A DNA stretch of 64,000 nucleotides from Fibrobacterota bacterium (GCA_003165595.1 PLWQ01000028.1:62001-126000), one strand, 5' to 3'. Shown: positions 34,206-43,182, counted from the first letter of the stretch. The notes: a model not told the origin generated them from the letters alone. Translations and numbers: made by a program.

Positions 34206-36191
34206 ATGTCAGCGAAGCCCGCTCTTGAATCGCTGTGCGTGAAATACCGCAACGAAGACGTCCATTCCCAGTTTGTGGCGCGCCTGGCCCTGCAGATTTT
34301 TGACGCGGTATCTCCGCATCTTCGACTTCCGCTTTCCCTGCGCCCGCTTGTGCGGGCGGCAGCGCTCCTTCACGACGTCGGATACTGCGAAAATCCGGCG
34401 GATCATCAGGCCGCGGGCAGCACGCTCGTTGCCAAACAGGAAGTTGCCGGATTTGCGCGCGATCAAATGCGGATCGTGGCCGCGGCCATTCTTCTCCATC
34501 GCAAGGATTATGGAAAAGCCTACGGTACCGTCTTGTTCGACACTGTCGATGACAAGGAAACCACCCTGTGGATCGGCGCCATCCTTCGGGTGGCCGACGG
34601 ACTCGATCACGGCCACCTGCAGAACGCGGAAATATTGTCTGTAAAGCAACAGGCGGGCGGTTTTCTGCTGTCCGTGGCAAGTCCGGGTTATAGAAACAAT
34701 ATCGGATGGGCGCAGGCAAAAGCCGACTTGTGGAAAAGGGTCTTCCATAAGGAACTGAGAATTGCGGACGCAGGTTCGCCGTACCCGGCGACCAGGTTCG
34801 CAGGCATCGTGAAACGCGGAGACGGTGCGGTGGACGCAGCGCGAAGACTTTTGTTTCTGAACTACCGCATCCTTTCGGAAAACTACCAGGGCGTCCTCGC
34901 GGCGGAAAGCGAAGAGCCGCTCCATGACTTTCGCGTTGCCATGAGGCGTTTTCGCGCCGCCCTCCGCCTGTTTGGACCATTTTTGCCGAAGTCGGCTGTG
35001 CGCAGCATTGATGGCAGACTCGCATCCCTGGCGCTGGCCCTGAGCCCCATCCGCGACAACGACGTGTGGCTGCAGTTTCTGGCATCAAAACGGGTATTGG
35101 ACGCCTTCCGCGGGAATATAGACTTTGTCCATTTCCACGCCCTCCAATCGCGCCGCCAAAAAGCCGACAGGCGAGTCCTTCGCAAACTGCTTGGCAATCC
35201 GGAATACGGATCGCTTATGCGCGACATCAACCGCTTTCTGCGCGTTGACTTGCCGCAAAAAATAAAGAAGCCGCAGTATCCCGTTGAACCGCTCGGGGCG
35301 CGAAGGCTTTTTGCCATCTACTTCGAAATCCTGTCGAGGCCCGGCGTCAAGAAGGGCTACGATGTCCAGGAGATGCACCGGCTGCGCAAACTGTGCAGAA
35401 GGGCCAGATACTGGGCCGAATTTTCGGAACCGCTCCTTGGCCAGCCGGCCAGCCTGCTTGCACGGCGTTTCAAAGCGCTTGCCGACATCCTGGGCGACCT
35501 GCATGATTCCGATATGGCCGTGGAGCGGCTTGCAGCCACGCCTTCGCCGACTGCCGGCCTGCTGCTGCGGCAAGCTCTTGGGAACAAGCGCAGATTGCTT
35601 GCCAGATTCAACCGGGCGTGGCGGTCCATTAGGTCGCCGTCGATACTGTATGCCGTTACGGCGATATCGCATGAAGCGCAGAACAACGCCGCCTACTGCT
35701 TTCTGGTGCGTCACGCAAACGCGCAAAAGACCGGAGGCGACAGGCGAACACTTGACAAACAAGGTATCTGCGAGGCCCAGACGGCCGGCCGCGCTCTGGC
35801 TCTTCTCCAATGCAAACCGGACGTTATCGCGGCAAGTCCTCTCCCCCGCGCATGCGACACGGCGGCGCTGCTTGCCCAGTCCTTTGCGTTCAATGCGCCC
35901 CTTACCAGAAAGAACTGCCTTGCGCCGGACGCGGAAGTGGAAGGTACTGTTGCCTGGCTTTCGGGTGTTAGCGCTCATTCTTGCCTGTGCGTTGGACACA
36001 TGCCTCACCTCGAACGGCTTGCCGGGGCGTTACTGCGGCCCGGCGAAAGCGGGCCGATAGAGTTTACAAAGGCATCGGCCTGCTGCGTGTCGTTCGAGAC
36101 GGGAATAGAGGGCGGCAAAGGAACACTGGAATGGTATTTTTCCGAAAAGAAACTCAAACGGATCGTCAACAGAATTACGGGGAAAAGATAA
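34206..36191 (+). CDS. HD-CHAD-SixA fusion protein, polyphosphate-linked
   Basis: Three domains are visible in 661 residues. Residues about 10-180 form an HD domain (LLHDVGYCENPADHQ, LLHRKDYG), like the C-terminus of Ppx. Residues about 205-490 are a CHAD domain with HDFRVAMRRFRAALRLF and MHRLRKLCRRARYWAEF, a basic helical module known to bind polyphosphate. Residues about 500-655 are a SixA-type histidine phosphatase (FLVRHANAQ, AASPLPRACDTA, VGHMPHLERLA). Gene order after ppx and ppk supports a role in polyphosphate turnover. The combination could dephosphorylate a target while held on polyphosphate; this is inference. Confidence 0.87.
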   Translation: MSAKPALESLCVKYRNEDVHSQFVARLALQIFDAVSPHLRLPLSLRPLVRAAALLHDVGYCENPADHQAAGSTLVAKQEVAGFARDQMRIVAAAILLHRKDYGKAYGTVLFDTVDDKETTLWIGAILRVADGLDHGHLQNAEILSVKQQAGGFLLSVASPGYRNNIGWAQAKADLWKRVFHKELRIADAGSPYPATRFAGIVKRGDGAVDAARRLLFLNYRILSENYQGVLAAESEEPLHDFRVAMRRFRAALRLFGPFLPKSAVRSIDGRLASLALALSPIRDNDVWLQFLASKRVLDAFRGNIDFVHFHALQSRRQKADRRVLRKLLGNPEYGSLMRDINRFLRVDLPQKIKKPQYPVEPLGARRLFAIYFEILSRPGVKKGYDVQEMHRLRKLCRRARYWAEFSEPLLGQPASLLARRFKALADILGDLHDSDMAVERLAATPSPTAGLLLRQALGNKRRLLARFNRAWRSIRSPSILYAVTAISHEAQNNAAYCFLVRHANAQKTGGDRRTLDKQGICEAQTAGRALALLQCKPDVIAASPLPRACDTAALLAQSFAFNAPLTRKNCLAPDAEVEGTVAWLSGVSAHSCLCVGHMPHLERLAGALLRPGESGPIEFTKASACCVSFETGIEGGKGTLEWYFSEKKLKRIVNRITGKR

Positions 36192-36247
36192 CCCGCGCCT
36201 GCGGCGGCATTCTTTGGCCGCCCGTGCGTCAGCAGAAGGAGTTCGGC

Positions 36248-37471
36248 ATGGACTGGAAAAAGGCGGCAAGAGTTTTTGTGTGGATGGTTGCGTGCTCATT
36301 ATGCGCCTTTTCGGGCGTCACGCTCGACGATATCGCAGTGGGCGCAACATACCACATGACGCTCACCACAGGCGACGAGCTTGAAGGCGTGGTGGATTCG
36401 AAAACCGACACGTCGCTCATTCTTGATTGCAAAGGAAACGCCTACACGTTCACGCCGGCGCTCATTGCCGATTACACGCTGCTCGCCTTGCCGCCGCAGA
36501 AAGGCGGCAGCCAGGCTGCGGATCTCGAGCCTGTCACCTACGACCAGCTCAAAACCAGGCAGCCCGGCGTTGGCGTCCAGGTGAAAATCAAGAGCGGCGC
36601 GACATTTGTTGGAAAACTCGTGTCGATGGACAACGATAATATCCGCCTCGATGTCGGAGGCTCGGTTATTCCCATCGGTCAACAGGTGGTGGATCAGATC
36701 GCGCTCGTTCCGGAAAAGAAGACTCCGGCCGCCGCGCCGGCCGCGCCCGTACCGGAGGTTGCCTACGACACTCTCATCGTGAGGAACCCGGAAAACGACG
36801 ATTACGGCAGGCCCCTGGAAAACCTGACAATAGCAGGAAGAATCGTCAAGGAAGACAACCTGCGCGTCACCGTGCAGAAGCCCGACAACTCCCAGGCGTC
36901 ATATACGTTCGACCAGGTGGTACGCATCATCCGCCATACCGTGGAAAATCCCGAGGAAGATCATATCCAGCGCTATGCGAAACCGCTGTTTTGTCCGCAG
37001 GACATGGTGCTCGTCGATCTGCCGCCGGGAAAGGCCAACAGGCCCTTTTTCAAGGTGTGCATTGACAGATTCGAATATCCGAACAACCAGGGGAGCATCC
37101 CTTCCGTCAACGTCTCCTATGATGATGCGCAGAAGCTGTGCGAGAAGGCGGGAAAGCGGCTGTGCACGGCCCAGGAATGGCAATGGGCATGCAGCGGCCG
37201 CGAAGCGTATACCTACCCCTACGGCATCAACATGGAGAAGGAAAACTGCAATACCGACAGCCGGACCCCGGAACCGTCGGGCTCCCGGAACAAGTGCATC
37301 AGTAAATTCGGCGCAATCGATATGACGGGCAACGTATGGGAATGGGTGAAGGCGGGCAACGGCTCCATGGCAGCCATGGGCGGTCCGGCTTCGAAATGCC
37401 AGACGGTTTCACCGGGCGCCGGCGGCGAGGCAAAGCCGACCATCGGTTTGCGGTGCTGCAAGAGCAACTAG
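36248..37471 (+). CDS. Secreted protein with formylglycine-generating-enzyme (SUMF1-type) domain
   Basis: The 407-residue protein has a signal peptide (MDWKKAARVFVWMVACSLCAFSG), two or three small SH3/LSm-like beta modules in tandem (about 30-80, 95-140, 175-225, e.g. VKIKSGATFVGKLVSMDNDNI), and a C-terminal FGE-sulfatase domain (about 245-407) with GKRLCTAQEWQWAC, FGAIDMTGNVWEWV and TIGLRCC. FGE domains in bacteria are often non-catalytic binding modules; the Cys pairs suggest disulfides. AAGGAG precedes the ATG at 36248. Whether it belongs to the polyphosphate operon is uncertain. Confidence 0.82.
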   Translation: MDWKKAARVFVWMVACSLCAFSGVTLDDIAVGATYHMTLTTGDELEGVVDSKTDTSLILDCKGNAYTFTPALIADYTLLALPPQKGGSQAADLEPVTYDQLKTRQPGVGVQVKIKSGATFVGKLVSMDNDNIRLDVGGSVIPIGQQVVDQIALVPEKKTPAAAPAAPVPEVAYDTLIVRNPENDDYGRPLENLTIAGRIVKEDNLRVTVQKPDNSQASYTFDQVVRIIRHTVENPEEDHIQRYAKPLFCPQDMVLVDLPPGKANRPFFKVCIDRFEYPNNQGSIPSVNVSYDDAQKLCEKAGKRLCTAQEWQWACSGREAYTYPYGINMEKENCNTDSRTPEPSGSRNKCISKFGAIDMTGNVWEWVKAGNGSMAAMGGPASKCQTVSPGAGGEAKPTIGLRCCKSN

Positions 37472-37512
37472 ACTGAGCACTCAGCGCATATTCTTTTCCC
37501 GGGAATCGCTGT

Positions 37513-38562
37513 ATGAATCTGTCCGACTTTCCGCATAGGAGATACAATCCGCTCACCGGTGAATGGATACTGGTATCGCCGCACCGGACCAAGCGGCCGT
37601 GGCAGGGAAAGATCGAACAGGTTGTCTTGCCCCCTGCGGTTTCCTACGATCCAAAGTGCTTTCTGTGTCCGGGCAATCAGCGCGCGGGCAACTCCAAGAA
37701 CCCGCAGTACGAAACCACATTCGCATTCGACAATGACTTCGCCGCACTCATTCCGGATATTCCGCGGGAAACCCTTAACGAACAAGACCTGCTGGTGGCC
37801 CGCGGCGAGCAGGGCAGATGCAGGGTGGTGTGCCATTCTCCCCGTCACGACCTGTCGTTCCCGCTTCTTACTTCTTTGGAGATCTGCGGGGTCATCGATA
37901 TCTGGGCAAGCGAATTCATGGAAGCGGGCTCCTATGATAACGTCAACTATGTCCTGATCTTCGAAAACCGCGGTGAGTTGATGGGCGCCACCAGCGCACA
38001 TCCGCATTCCCAGATCTGGGCTACCGAAAGCATTCCTACGATTCCCGCCTCGGAAACGGTGAAGCAGGCGGAATATTCGACCGAGAGACATTCGTGTCTG
38101 CTGTGCGACTATGTCAAGCTTGAGCTGGCAATGCAGTCACGGATGATAATCACCAACGACAGCTTTGCGGCCGTCGTGCCGTTCTGGGCCGTATGGCCCT
38201 ACGAGGTTCTGGTTGTCCCGCTCGAACACTACTCCGATATCGGCGGCATGTCCAAAAAAGCGCGCGCCGATTTCGCGGACATCCTGCTCAGGCTCACCAC
38301 CAGGTTCGACAACCTCTTTTCCACGCCGTTTCCCTACTCAATGGGCATTCACCAGAGGCCCACCGACGGAAAAGACCACGAGGAGTGGCACCTTCACGCA
38401 CATTTCCTGTCGCCGCTGGCGCGTTCCCTGTCGATGCGGAAACTCATGGCCGGGTTTGAAATTCTCGGCATGGCGCAGCGCGACTTTACCGCCGAGGACG
38501 CTGCGAGGAAGCTGAGGAGCTGCGCCGAGGTGCATTACACAAATCAAAAGCCGATGCAATAA
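37513..38562 (+). CDS. galT: Galactose-1-phosphate uridylyltransferase
   Basis: GalT exchanges UMP between UDP-glucose and galactose-1-phosphate. The 349-residue protein has RYNPLTGEWILVSPHRTKRPW at the start, the zinc pairs CFLCPGN and SCLLCDY, the catalytic HPHSQIWATE (HxHxQ; the usual Gly between H and Q is Ser here), and EEWHLHAHF. It may supply UDP-sugars for the exopolysaccharide cluster that follows, though it is separated from it by several genes and on the opposite strand. Confidence 0.95.
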   Translation: MNLSDFPHRRYNPLTGEWILVSPHRTKRPWQGKIEQVVLPPAVSYDPKCFLCPGNQRAGNSKNPQYETTFAFDNDFAALIPDIPRETLNEQDLLVARGEQGRCRVVCHSPRHDLSFPLLTSLEICGVIDIWASEFMEAGSYDNVNYVLIFENRGELMGATSAHPHSQIWATESIPTIPASETVKQAEYSTERHSCLLCDYVKLELAMQSRMIITNDSFAAVVPFWAVWPYEVLVVPLEHYSDIGGMSKKARADFADILLRLTTRFDNLFSTPFPYSMGIHQRPTDGKDHEEWHLHAHFLSPLARSLSMRKLMAGFEILGMAQRDFTAEDAARKLRSCAEVHYTNQKPMQ

Positions 38563-38702
38563 TGCATACCCGCCTGCGATGGTTGGCGAGACAGGATGGC
38601 AACCCTCGGTGATGCAACAATTCCTATTTCGTAAATATGAAGGTCCGGGTCAGGACGGAGTTGCCGGGGAGTTCGGCCATTTCTCCCGCTTGCGTGAATG
38701 CT

Positions 38703-39227
38703 CTATTCTCCCAAGCCTCCGCTCTCCGCGACTTCGCCAACAAGCGCATCGAAAAGCGTGATGATGTCGGCGTTTGCCTTTCGCAGGCGGGCGCTTACAC
38801 TGCGCGCCAGCTCGCGCGTGACGGCAAGCCCGATTGACGGGTGCGCGTCGCCGAGTTCGAGAAACTTACTCCTGGCAAGCACATAGAATTCGCAGTCGGT
38901 TGTGCAGACAACGCCGGCCGAGCGGCTTTCGTCGTCGATGAGCGCCAGCTCGCCGAAAAACATATCCTTGTCGGATGAGAGCTGCGCCACCGTGTAGGGA
39001 TCACCCTGCATCGTCTTCTTGACAATCTCAACGGTCCCCGTTTTGATGATGTACATGGTGTCGCCCGGTTCCCCCTCGCGCATTACGAAACTCCCCGCCG
39101 TGAATTTGCTGGTGGTAAACAATGCTGCAACCGCTCCTAGAGCCGTATCATCGTTTTTGAAAGCCTCAAACAGGCTTATGTGTTTGAACTTTTCTACTGG
39201 CGTCCGACCGTCTGCTGTCGTGTCCAT
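38703..39227 (-). CDS. Cyclic nucleotide-binding domain protein
   Basis: The 174-residue protein is a single CNB domain with short flanks: FTAGSFVMREGEPGDTMYIIKTGTVEIVKK (about 40-70) and FFGELALIDDESRSAGVVC, the FGE-L...R-x-A phosphate-binding cassette, here with Ser-Ala after Arg. No HTH follows, so it is not a CRP-type regulator. It starts 10 bases after the K+ channel gene; AGGAGA precedes the ATG at 39227. It may regulate the channel as a separate subunit. Confidence 0.87.
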   Translation of the reverse strand: MDTTADGRTPVEKFKHISLFEAFKNDDTALGAVAALFTTSKFTAGSFVMREGEPGDTMYIIKTGTVEIVKKTMQGDPYTVAQLSSDKDMFFGELALIDDESRSAGVVCTTDCEFYVLARSKFLELGDAHPSIGLAVTRELARSVSARLRKANADIITLFDALVGEVAESGGLGE

Positions 39228-39237
39228 AGGGCGTCTC

Positions 39238-40434
39238 CTAAGCCGCAACCGTGGTGGAGCCCGCGATAACGATTCCCAAGCTGTTCTTTTTGATCTGGTA
39301 CTGTGCGGGCGGATTGATTACCGGGTCGTTCGCCGTGAGCGTCTTGACCATTTTGAGGTCCGGGACTGCTTCCGCGATATTCGGATTCTTCTGCACCTCG
39401 CGCAGCGCTTCCTTCTTGCGGGTAAGGATATTACCGGTGTTTTCGAGCAGGCCGATGCATACCCCTTTCTTCTCTCTTGTAACGTATTCACACAGATCGC
39501 CGTAGGTCCTGCCCGCCAGGGATTCAGGAAGCGCGACGGTGCCGATCCGTGCGCCACTCTCCTGCGACAGCAGCGCGCGCACTATGTGCGACATGCCCAC
39601 GCCCACCGAAGCAAAGGCGAGCATGGAACGGGAAAACTGGCGCGACAGCAGGATTTCGTCGCAGTGTGATATCTGAAGGTACTTTTCGAACTTGGTGTCG
39701 AGAATCTCGGCGCACACGTAGGCCCGCTTGTTGAGGTTCTTGATGGTCATCACCGCCATCACGGTCTTGGAGTCTATCTGCTGAAGATTTCCCTCTGTCA
39801 AGTAGTCCGACAGCACCAGCACGCGGCCGGCGGTCCTGATGCCGGCGCGCACAAGGTCGCGTTCTTCAATAAAGTCGCCGTGCACGTAGTGAAACCCCTT
39901 TACCACCGGATCGTTACGAAGTGCGTCGATGTCCTCGTGCGAGGCTTTGTTGACAAGCACGATCATGCTCGAATCGAGGGCGGGATGGTTGGCGAGGATC
40001 TCCCGCACCACGTGATTCATCTCCCGTTTCCATCCGCAGATCACGAAATGGTCATGCAATCGCTCGAAGTTGAGGAGTCCGTTTTCTTCCTTCATTTGCC
40101 TCTCCATGAGAAAAGATGCGATCCCGCCGGTGACGGTTCCGAGAATTGCGACGCCGAAGACCATCATCAGCATCGCCACGAGCCGGCCCGGCGTAGTGAT
40201 GGGCACTTTGTCGCCGTACCCGACGGTCGCCACCGTGACCATCATGTAGTAAAGGCTGTCGAAATACGTGGTAAACTGCGGGTTGGTGGGACGTTCTATT
40301 ATGTAAATTACAAAGGAACTGGTGAAAAATACCGCAAGGAAGAACAGGAATATCTTGAGCATGGCCGATGTCCGCAGGACAATGGCGGCCTGGCGCAGGA
40401 AACCCTGCTTCCTCTGTTTGACAATGCGGTTCAT
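39238..40434 (-). CDS. Two-helix potassium channel with RCK (TrkA-N/TrkA-C) domains
   Basis: The 398-residue protein has TM1 (about 25-46), the selectivity filter TVATVGYGDKVP (about 68-79), TM2 (about 85-110), then an RCK domain (DHFVICGWKREMNHVVREIL near 127) and a divergent TrkA-C part with a long extension. It is of the MthK/Kch-type, where the RCK ring gates the pore in response to ligand. The C-terminal 60 residues (from VPDLKMVKTLTANDPVINPP) look like an additional small beta module. It is co-transcribed with the cyclic nucleotide-binding gene. Confidence 0.92.
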   Translation of the reverse strand: MNRIVKQRKQGFLRQAAIVLRTSAMLKIFLFFLAVFFTSSFVIYIIERPTNPQFTTYFDSLYYMMVTVATVGYGDKVPITTPGRLVAMLMMVFGVAILGTVTGGIASFLMERQMKEENGLLNFERLHDHFVICGWKREMNHVVREILANHPALDSSMIVLVNKASHEDIDALRNDPVVKGFHYVHGDFIEERDLVRAGIRTAGRVLVLSDYLTEGNLQQIDSKTVMAVMTIKNLNKRAYVCAEILDTKFEKYLQISHCDEILLSRQFSRSMLAFASVGVGMSHIVRALLSQESGARIGTVALPESLAGRTYGDLCEYVTREKKGVCIGLLENTGNILTRKKEALREVQKNPNIAEAVPDLKMVKTLTANDPVINPPAQYQIKKNSLGIVIAGSTTVAA

Positions 40435-40607
40435 GGGGCAGACGCTCGTGGTTCCGGGGTTTAGGGCTACTCGGCCAGAAATACATTATACCGAACGGGC
40501 GCGGCAGCGGGCAAGCGGTAAATGGCATCCGGCCCCGCCTGCAGGCCGCCGGACCGCCCTTGGCTTGTGGGTGGGCGGGCAATCGATTATTTTAGCTGTG
40601 TTGGAGT

Positions 40608-40640
40608 GAAGAGCCCCGCAGCAAGCTGCGGGGCTTCTTC
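40608..40640 (+). terminator. Strong hairpin, probable terminator
   Basis: GCCCCGCAGC and GCTGCGGGGC pair perfectly over 10 bp around an AA loop, with GAAGA and TTCTTC extending the stem through a one-base bulge. CTTCTTCC follows on the plus strand and TTCACTCC on the minus strand. It sits in the divergent gap between the channel gene and the gene at 40780; as nothing obvious ends here, it may insulate the two units or act on antisense transcription. Confidence 0.6.
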
Positions 40641-40669
40641 CATCCCTAAGGAAGAAGAAGTTTATGGTC

Positions 40670-40755
40670 GTTTGCTAACTCCGAAGCACCACGACTACGA
40701 CTGCATACAACACTACAGGAGTAGACGCGACAGCGAACCTTCAGGGTTAGCAAAC
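40670..40755 (+). promoter_or_regulatory. Structured leader candidate upstream of the gene at 40780
   Basis: GTTTGCTAAC with GAAG (40670-40686) pairs with CTTCAGGGTTAGCAAAC (40739-40755); 14 of 17 bases match, leaving a 3-base internal mismatch. The 52 bases between contain a small CTAC-AGGA-GTAG hairpin. The outer stem ends 25 bases before the ATG at 40780, close to its AAGGAG. It may be a folded 5' leader or the ends of a small mobile element. No known riboswitch consensus is recognised. Confidence 0.5.
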
Positions 40756-40779
40756 TGTGGGATTCAAGGAGCACCACCC

Positions 40780-41112
40780 ATGAAACGATATGTCGATCAC
40801 GATCAGATCGTGGAAAAAAACCGGGCGACCGCGCGATCCTACGAAACCGATGCGCGGGACAAGTCTCTGGAGGCAAAGGGATACGATGTGCAGCAGCGCC
40901 AGCAGGAGGCGTCCTGTTTCAACTGCAAAATGAAACAGAAATGCCCGCAGTTCAAGGCAAAACGCACCGGCGGCACAGCTGGCGTGGTTTCGTTCGGGGG
41001 CGACCAGAAATTCATCTGCGATCGCTACATGCCGAACCCTTCCCCTTCGCTGGCGATGTCCAACCGACAGGTAAAATCATTGTTGAAAAACGCCATGAGA
41101 GGTTTACGATGA
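40780..41112 (+). CDS. Small cysteine-containing protein, unknown
   Basis: The 110-residue product starts MKRYVDHDQIVEKN, is charged and helical at first, and has SCFNCKMKQKCPQF (about 46-59), with C-x2-C-x5-C and a further CDRYMPNP near 86, a four-Cys set that could bind zinc or an Fe-S cluster. No family is recognised. AAGGAG lies about 10 nt before the ATG at 40780, and the stop overlaps the next start by 4 bases (ATGA). Confidence 0.8.
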   Translation: MKRYVDHDQIVEKNRATARSYETDARDKSLEAKGYDVQQRQQEASCFNCKMKQKCPQFKAKRTGGTAGVVSFGGDQKFICDRYMPNPSPSLAMSNRQVKSLLKNAMRGLR

Positions 41113-41711
41113 AAGAGCAGGCAAACTCTCCGCTCGAGTTGTATGAAAAGGCGTACCGGCTGCAGTACGACGAAAACAAGATCCCGGAAGCCTGCCGGCT
41201 CTACAAGGTCATCATCGACGAATTCCCGGACAGCAACGAGTGCGGCTATGCGGTTATTCAACTCGAAAAGCTTATCGCCGGCGCGGCATCGGAAAGGGTC
41301 GTGGTATCATCGAGACTCAATACCATTCTGGCCGTTGCCGCGGTCGTGGTAAGCATCGCCTGCCTGGCCGGCGTCATCCTTTTAGGAAGATACTACGCAA
41401 AAACCGTTGATTCTCGTCTGTCCAGTCTCGCCACCGTTTCCCACAACCTGGCCCTGCAAGAGGCGGCAAAGGCAAAAGCCGAAGAGGAGTCGTTGCTGCG
41501 GAGGGCCGCCGAGGAGAAACCGGCGGCCGACACCGCCGTCGCGCCAAGGCCCCGCGCGCAAACCGAGCCTGCCCGGGAAAAAATTGAACCGCAGCCCCTC
41601 AGAGAGGCGCGGCCAAAGGTCAAGAGGGAGCCCGCTTCCGCGCCGAAGACCGCTAAACAGCACAAAGCCGGCCCACCGGCCTCCCATCAGGACAGTGTTT
41701 CGTTCTTCTAG
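41109..41711 (+). CDS. Membrane protein with TPR-like N-terminus and basic Pro/Ala-rich tail
   Basis: The 200-residue protein has a TPR-like pair of helices (about 8-50; LYEKAYRLQYDENKIPEACRLYKVIIDEFPDS), one membrane helix (about 70-95), a coiled coil (about 105-135) and a basic Ala/Pro/Lys-rich tail to the C-terminus. The N-terminus is predicted cytoplasmic. It is translationally coupled to the Cys-containing gene. The layout suggests a scaffold between cytoplasm and envelope; no function is known. Confidence 0.8.
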   Translation: MKEQANSPLELYEKAYRLQYDENKIPEACRLYKVIIDEFPDSNECGYAVIQLEKLIAGAASERVVVSSRLNTILAVAAVVVSIACLAGVILLGRYYAKTVDSRLSSLATVSHNLALQEAAKAKAEEESLLRRAAEEKPAADTAVAPRPRAQTEPAREKIEPQPLREARPKVKREPASAPKTAKQHKAGPPASHQDSVSFF

Positions 41712-41732
41712 GAATCACGGAAGGTCGCCGGC

Positions 41733-41987
41733 ATGGACACTATCGACAAAGTAAAGAAGCTGGTGCTCGAAGGCAATGTGCTCGACGATCAGGGCGCGTG
41801 GGTCACGCTGGCCGCGAGAAAGGACACCGAGAAAAAGATCATCGACCGCCTCACCGGGGGGAAAGTCCTGTGCAACGGGCGGTGGGTTCCCATTCCGCAA
41901 GCGAAAGAGTCCGGCCGAAAGGAAGGGATCGAGCCTCCGCAGGAAACACGCAGCATGGGGAAGCGACGGGCGCCGAAAATCGTTTGA
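41733..41987 (+). CDS. Small hypothetical protein (84 aa)
   Basis: ATG 41733 has GGAAGGTC upstream and lies 21 bases after the previous stop. The 84-residue product has MDTIDKVKKLVLEGNVLDDQGAWVTL and NGRWVPIPQ, short strand-like segments around two Trp, and a basic tail. It resembles small modules found at the ends of larger envelope proteins, but I cannot name a family. It is the last gene of the three-gene unit and is convergent with the exopolysaccharide cluster. Confidence 0.7.
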   Translation: MDTIDKVKKLVLEGNVLDDQGAWVTLAARKDTEKKIIDRLTGGKVLCNGRWVPIPQAKESGRKEGIEPPQETRSMGKRRAPKIV

Positions 41988-42009
41988 GCGCTTGCACCAT
42001 CGCTAAATA

Positions 42010-43182
42010 TCATAAAGGTGTCGCTGCTGATCCCGTTATACTCTCCCAAATCTTTGGCACTTGAATCTCCCTGTTGAAATATTCCCTTGCCCGTTCAAAT
42101 CCTCTGTCGCCCATGGTCCGCACCAGGTCCGGGTGCTCGACGAATTCTGCCACGGCATCGACAAACGCTTCCTGGTTGCCGTAGGGGACCAGAAATCCGG
42201 TTTCCCCGTGCTTCACAATCTCTTTCACGCCGCCGGAGTCGAACGACACTACAGGCAAACCGGCGCCCTGGGCCTCGGCAATGGATCTGCCGAACGGTTC
42301 GAGGTGAGATCCATTGACAAACACGTCGTGGCAGAAAAGCGCGCCCCGCACATCGCCGGTGGCCGGCAGGAGAGAACAGGCCTGCGCCAGACCCGACGAT
42401 TTGATCTTGTCTTCAAGGCTGCACCGGTACTCCCGCGACCAGTAGCTGCTGTCGCCCACCAGCGATAACGCGGCGGCATTGCCCGGGAACCGCGTTCGCA
42501 GCTTCGCCAGAATATCCACCAGTTCGTGGCAGCCTTTCCACGGAACTATTCTCCCCAGGTACAGCAGCCGCAGCGGATCGTTGCCGCGCGCCGGCGCGAG
42601 GGGCTTCTTCGCTATGGCCACTCCGTTGTAGACCACGGTGCTCTTTGTGCGCACGCGCGGGGGCAGGCTCTCCTGCACGGCTTGCGAGATGGCTATGGCA
42701 GCCGCGTTGCGCATAGGGAAAAGAAGGCCGTACAGAACAGAAGGCATCGAGCGTTTGCCGAAGAGTTCACGAATGTGAAAACAGGATTGCCCCCGGTAGC
42801 CCAGCAGCGAAAGGAGAAACAGCGCGACATGCGACTTGGGCACGTTTGCATGGATCAGATCGGGTCCAAGTCGCCGCACGAGCCTTCGCAGGCGAAGGAC
42901 ATAACCGAGAAACGCCGCCGCGTCGCCGATGGAGAAAAAGATCGTCGATGCTATCCGCTCGCGCAGGAAATTCCTCTGCCTCATGGCGCACCGGACGACG
43001 TGGCACGTGACGCCCGCCGCCGCCGCTGCCCGGGCAAGTTCGCCGGGTTCCGACGTCACCAGGTGACAGCGGCTGCGCCCCGCAGCATATTCGAGCAGGT
43101 CCCTCAGGGAATGCTCCGCGCCGCCCAGGTGGCGGGCCCAGTGATTGATAAAAACAATTGTGGGGAGGTTACGGCCAGACAT
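42010..43182 (-). CDS. Glycosyltransferase, GT4-like
   Basis: The 390-residue GT-B protein starts IVFINHWARHLGGAEHSL, typical of the GT4 N-terminal domain (GG near residue 18), and carries in its C-terminal domain LLYLGRIVPWKGCHELVDIL and HLEPFGRSIAEAQGAGLPVVSFDSGG, the EX7E nucleotide-sugar motif. It transfers a sugar to a lipid-linked or saccharide acceptor in the cytoplasm. The ATG at 43182 gives the family N-terminus and overlaps the upstream gene's stop by 14 bases. It is the distal gene of the exopolysaccharide cluster. Confidence 0.9.
   Translation of the reverse strand: MSGRNLPTIVFINHWARHLGGAEHSLRDLLEYAAGRSRCHLVTSEPGELARAAAAAGVTCHVVRCAMRQRNFLRERIASTIFFSIGDAAAFLGYVLRLRRLVRRLGPDLIHANVPKSHVALFLLSLLGYRGQSCFHIRELFGKRSMPSVLYGLLFPMRNAAAIAISQAVQESLPPRVRTKSTVVYNGVAIAKKPLAPARGNDPLRLLYLGRIVPWKGCHELVDILAKLRTRFPGNAAALSLVGDSSYWSREYRCSLEDKIKSSGLAQACSLLPATGDVRGALFCHDVFVNGSHLEPFGRSIAEAQGAGLPVVSFDSGGVKEIVKHGETGFLVPYGNQEAFVDAVAEFVEHPDLVRTMGDRGFERAREYFNREIQVPKIWESITGSAATPL

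Noticed and set aside
30450-35088. Long minus-strand ORFs (438, 452 and 533 codons) opposite ppx, ppk and the HD-CHAD-SixA gene
   Set aside because: High GC at third codon positions keeps the antisense frame open. The plus-strand proteins have clear families and motifs; the antisense ones have none.
40664-40678. Five-codon frame (M-V-V-C-stop) with AAGGAAG upstream
   Set aside because: It could be a leader peptide but is too short to support; it is mentioned only in connection with the inverted repeat.
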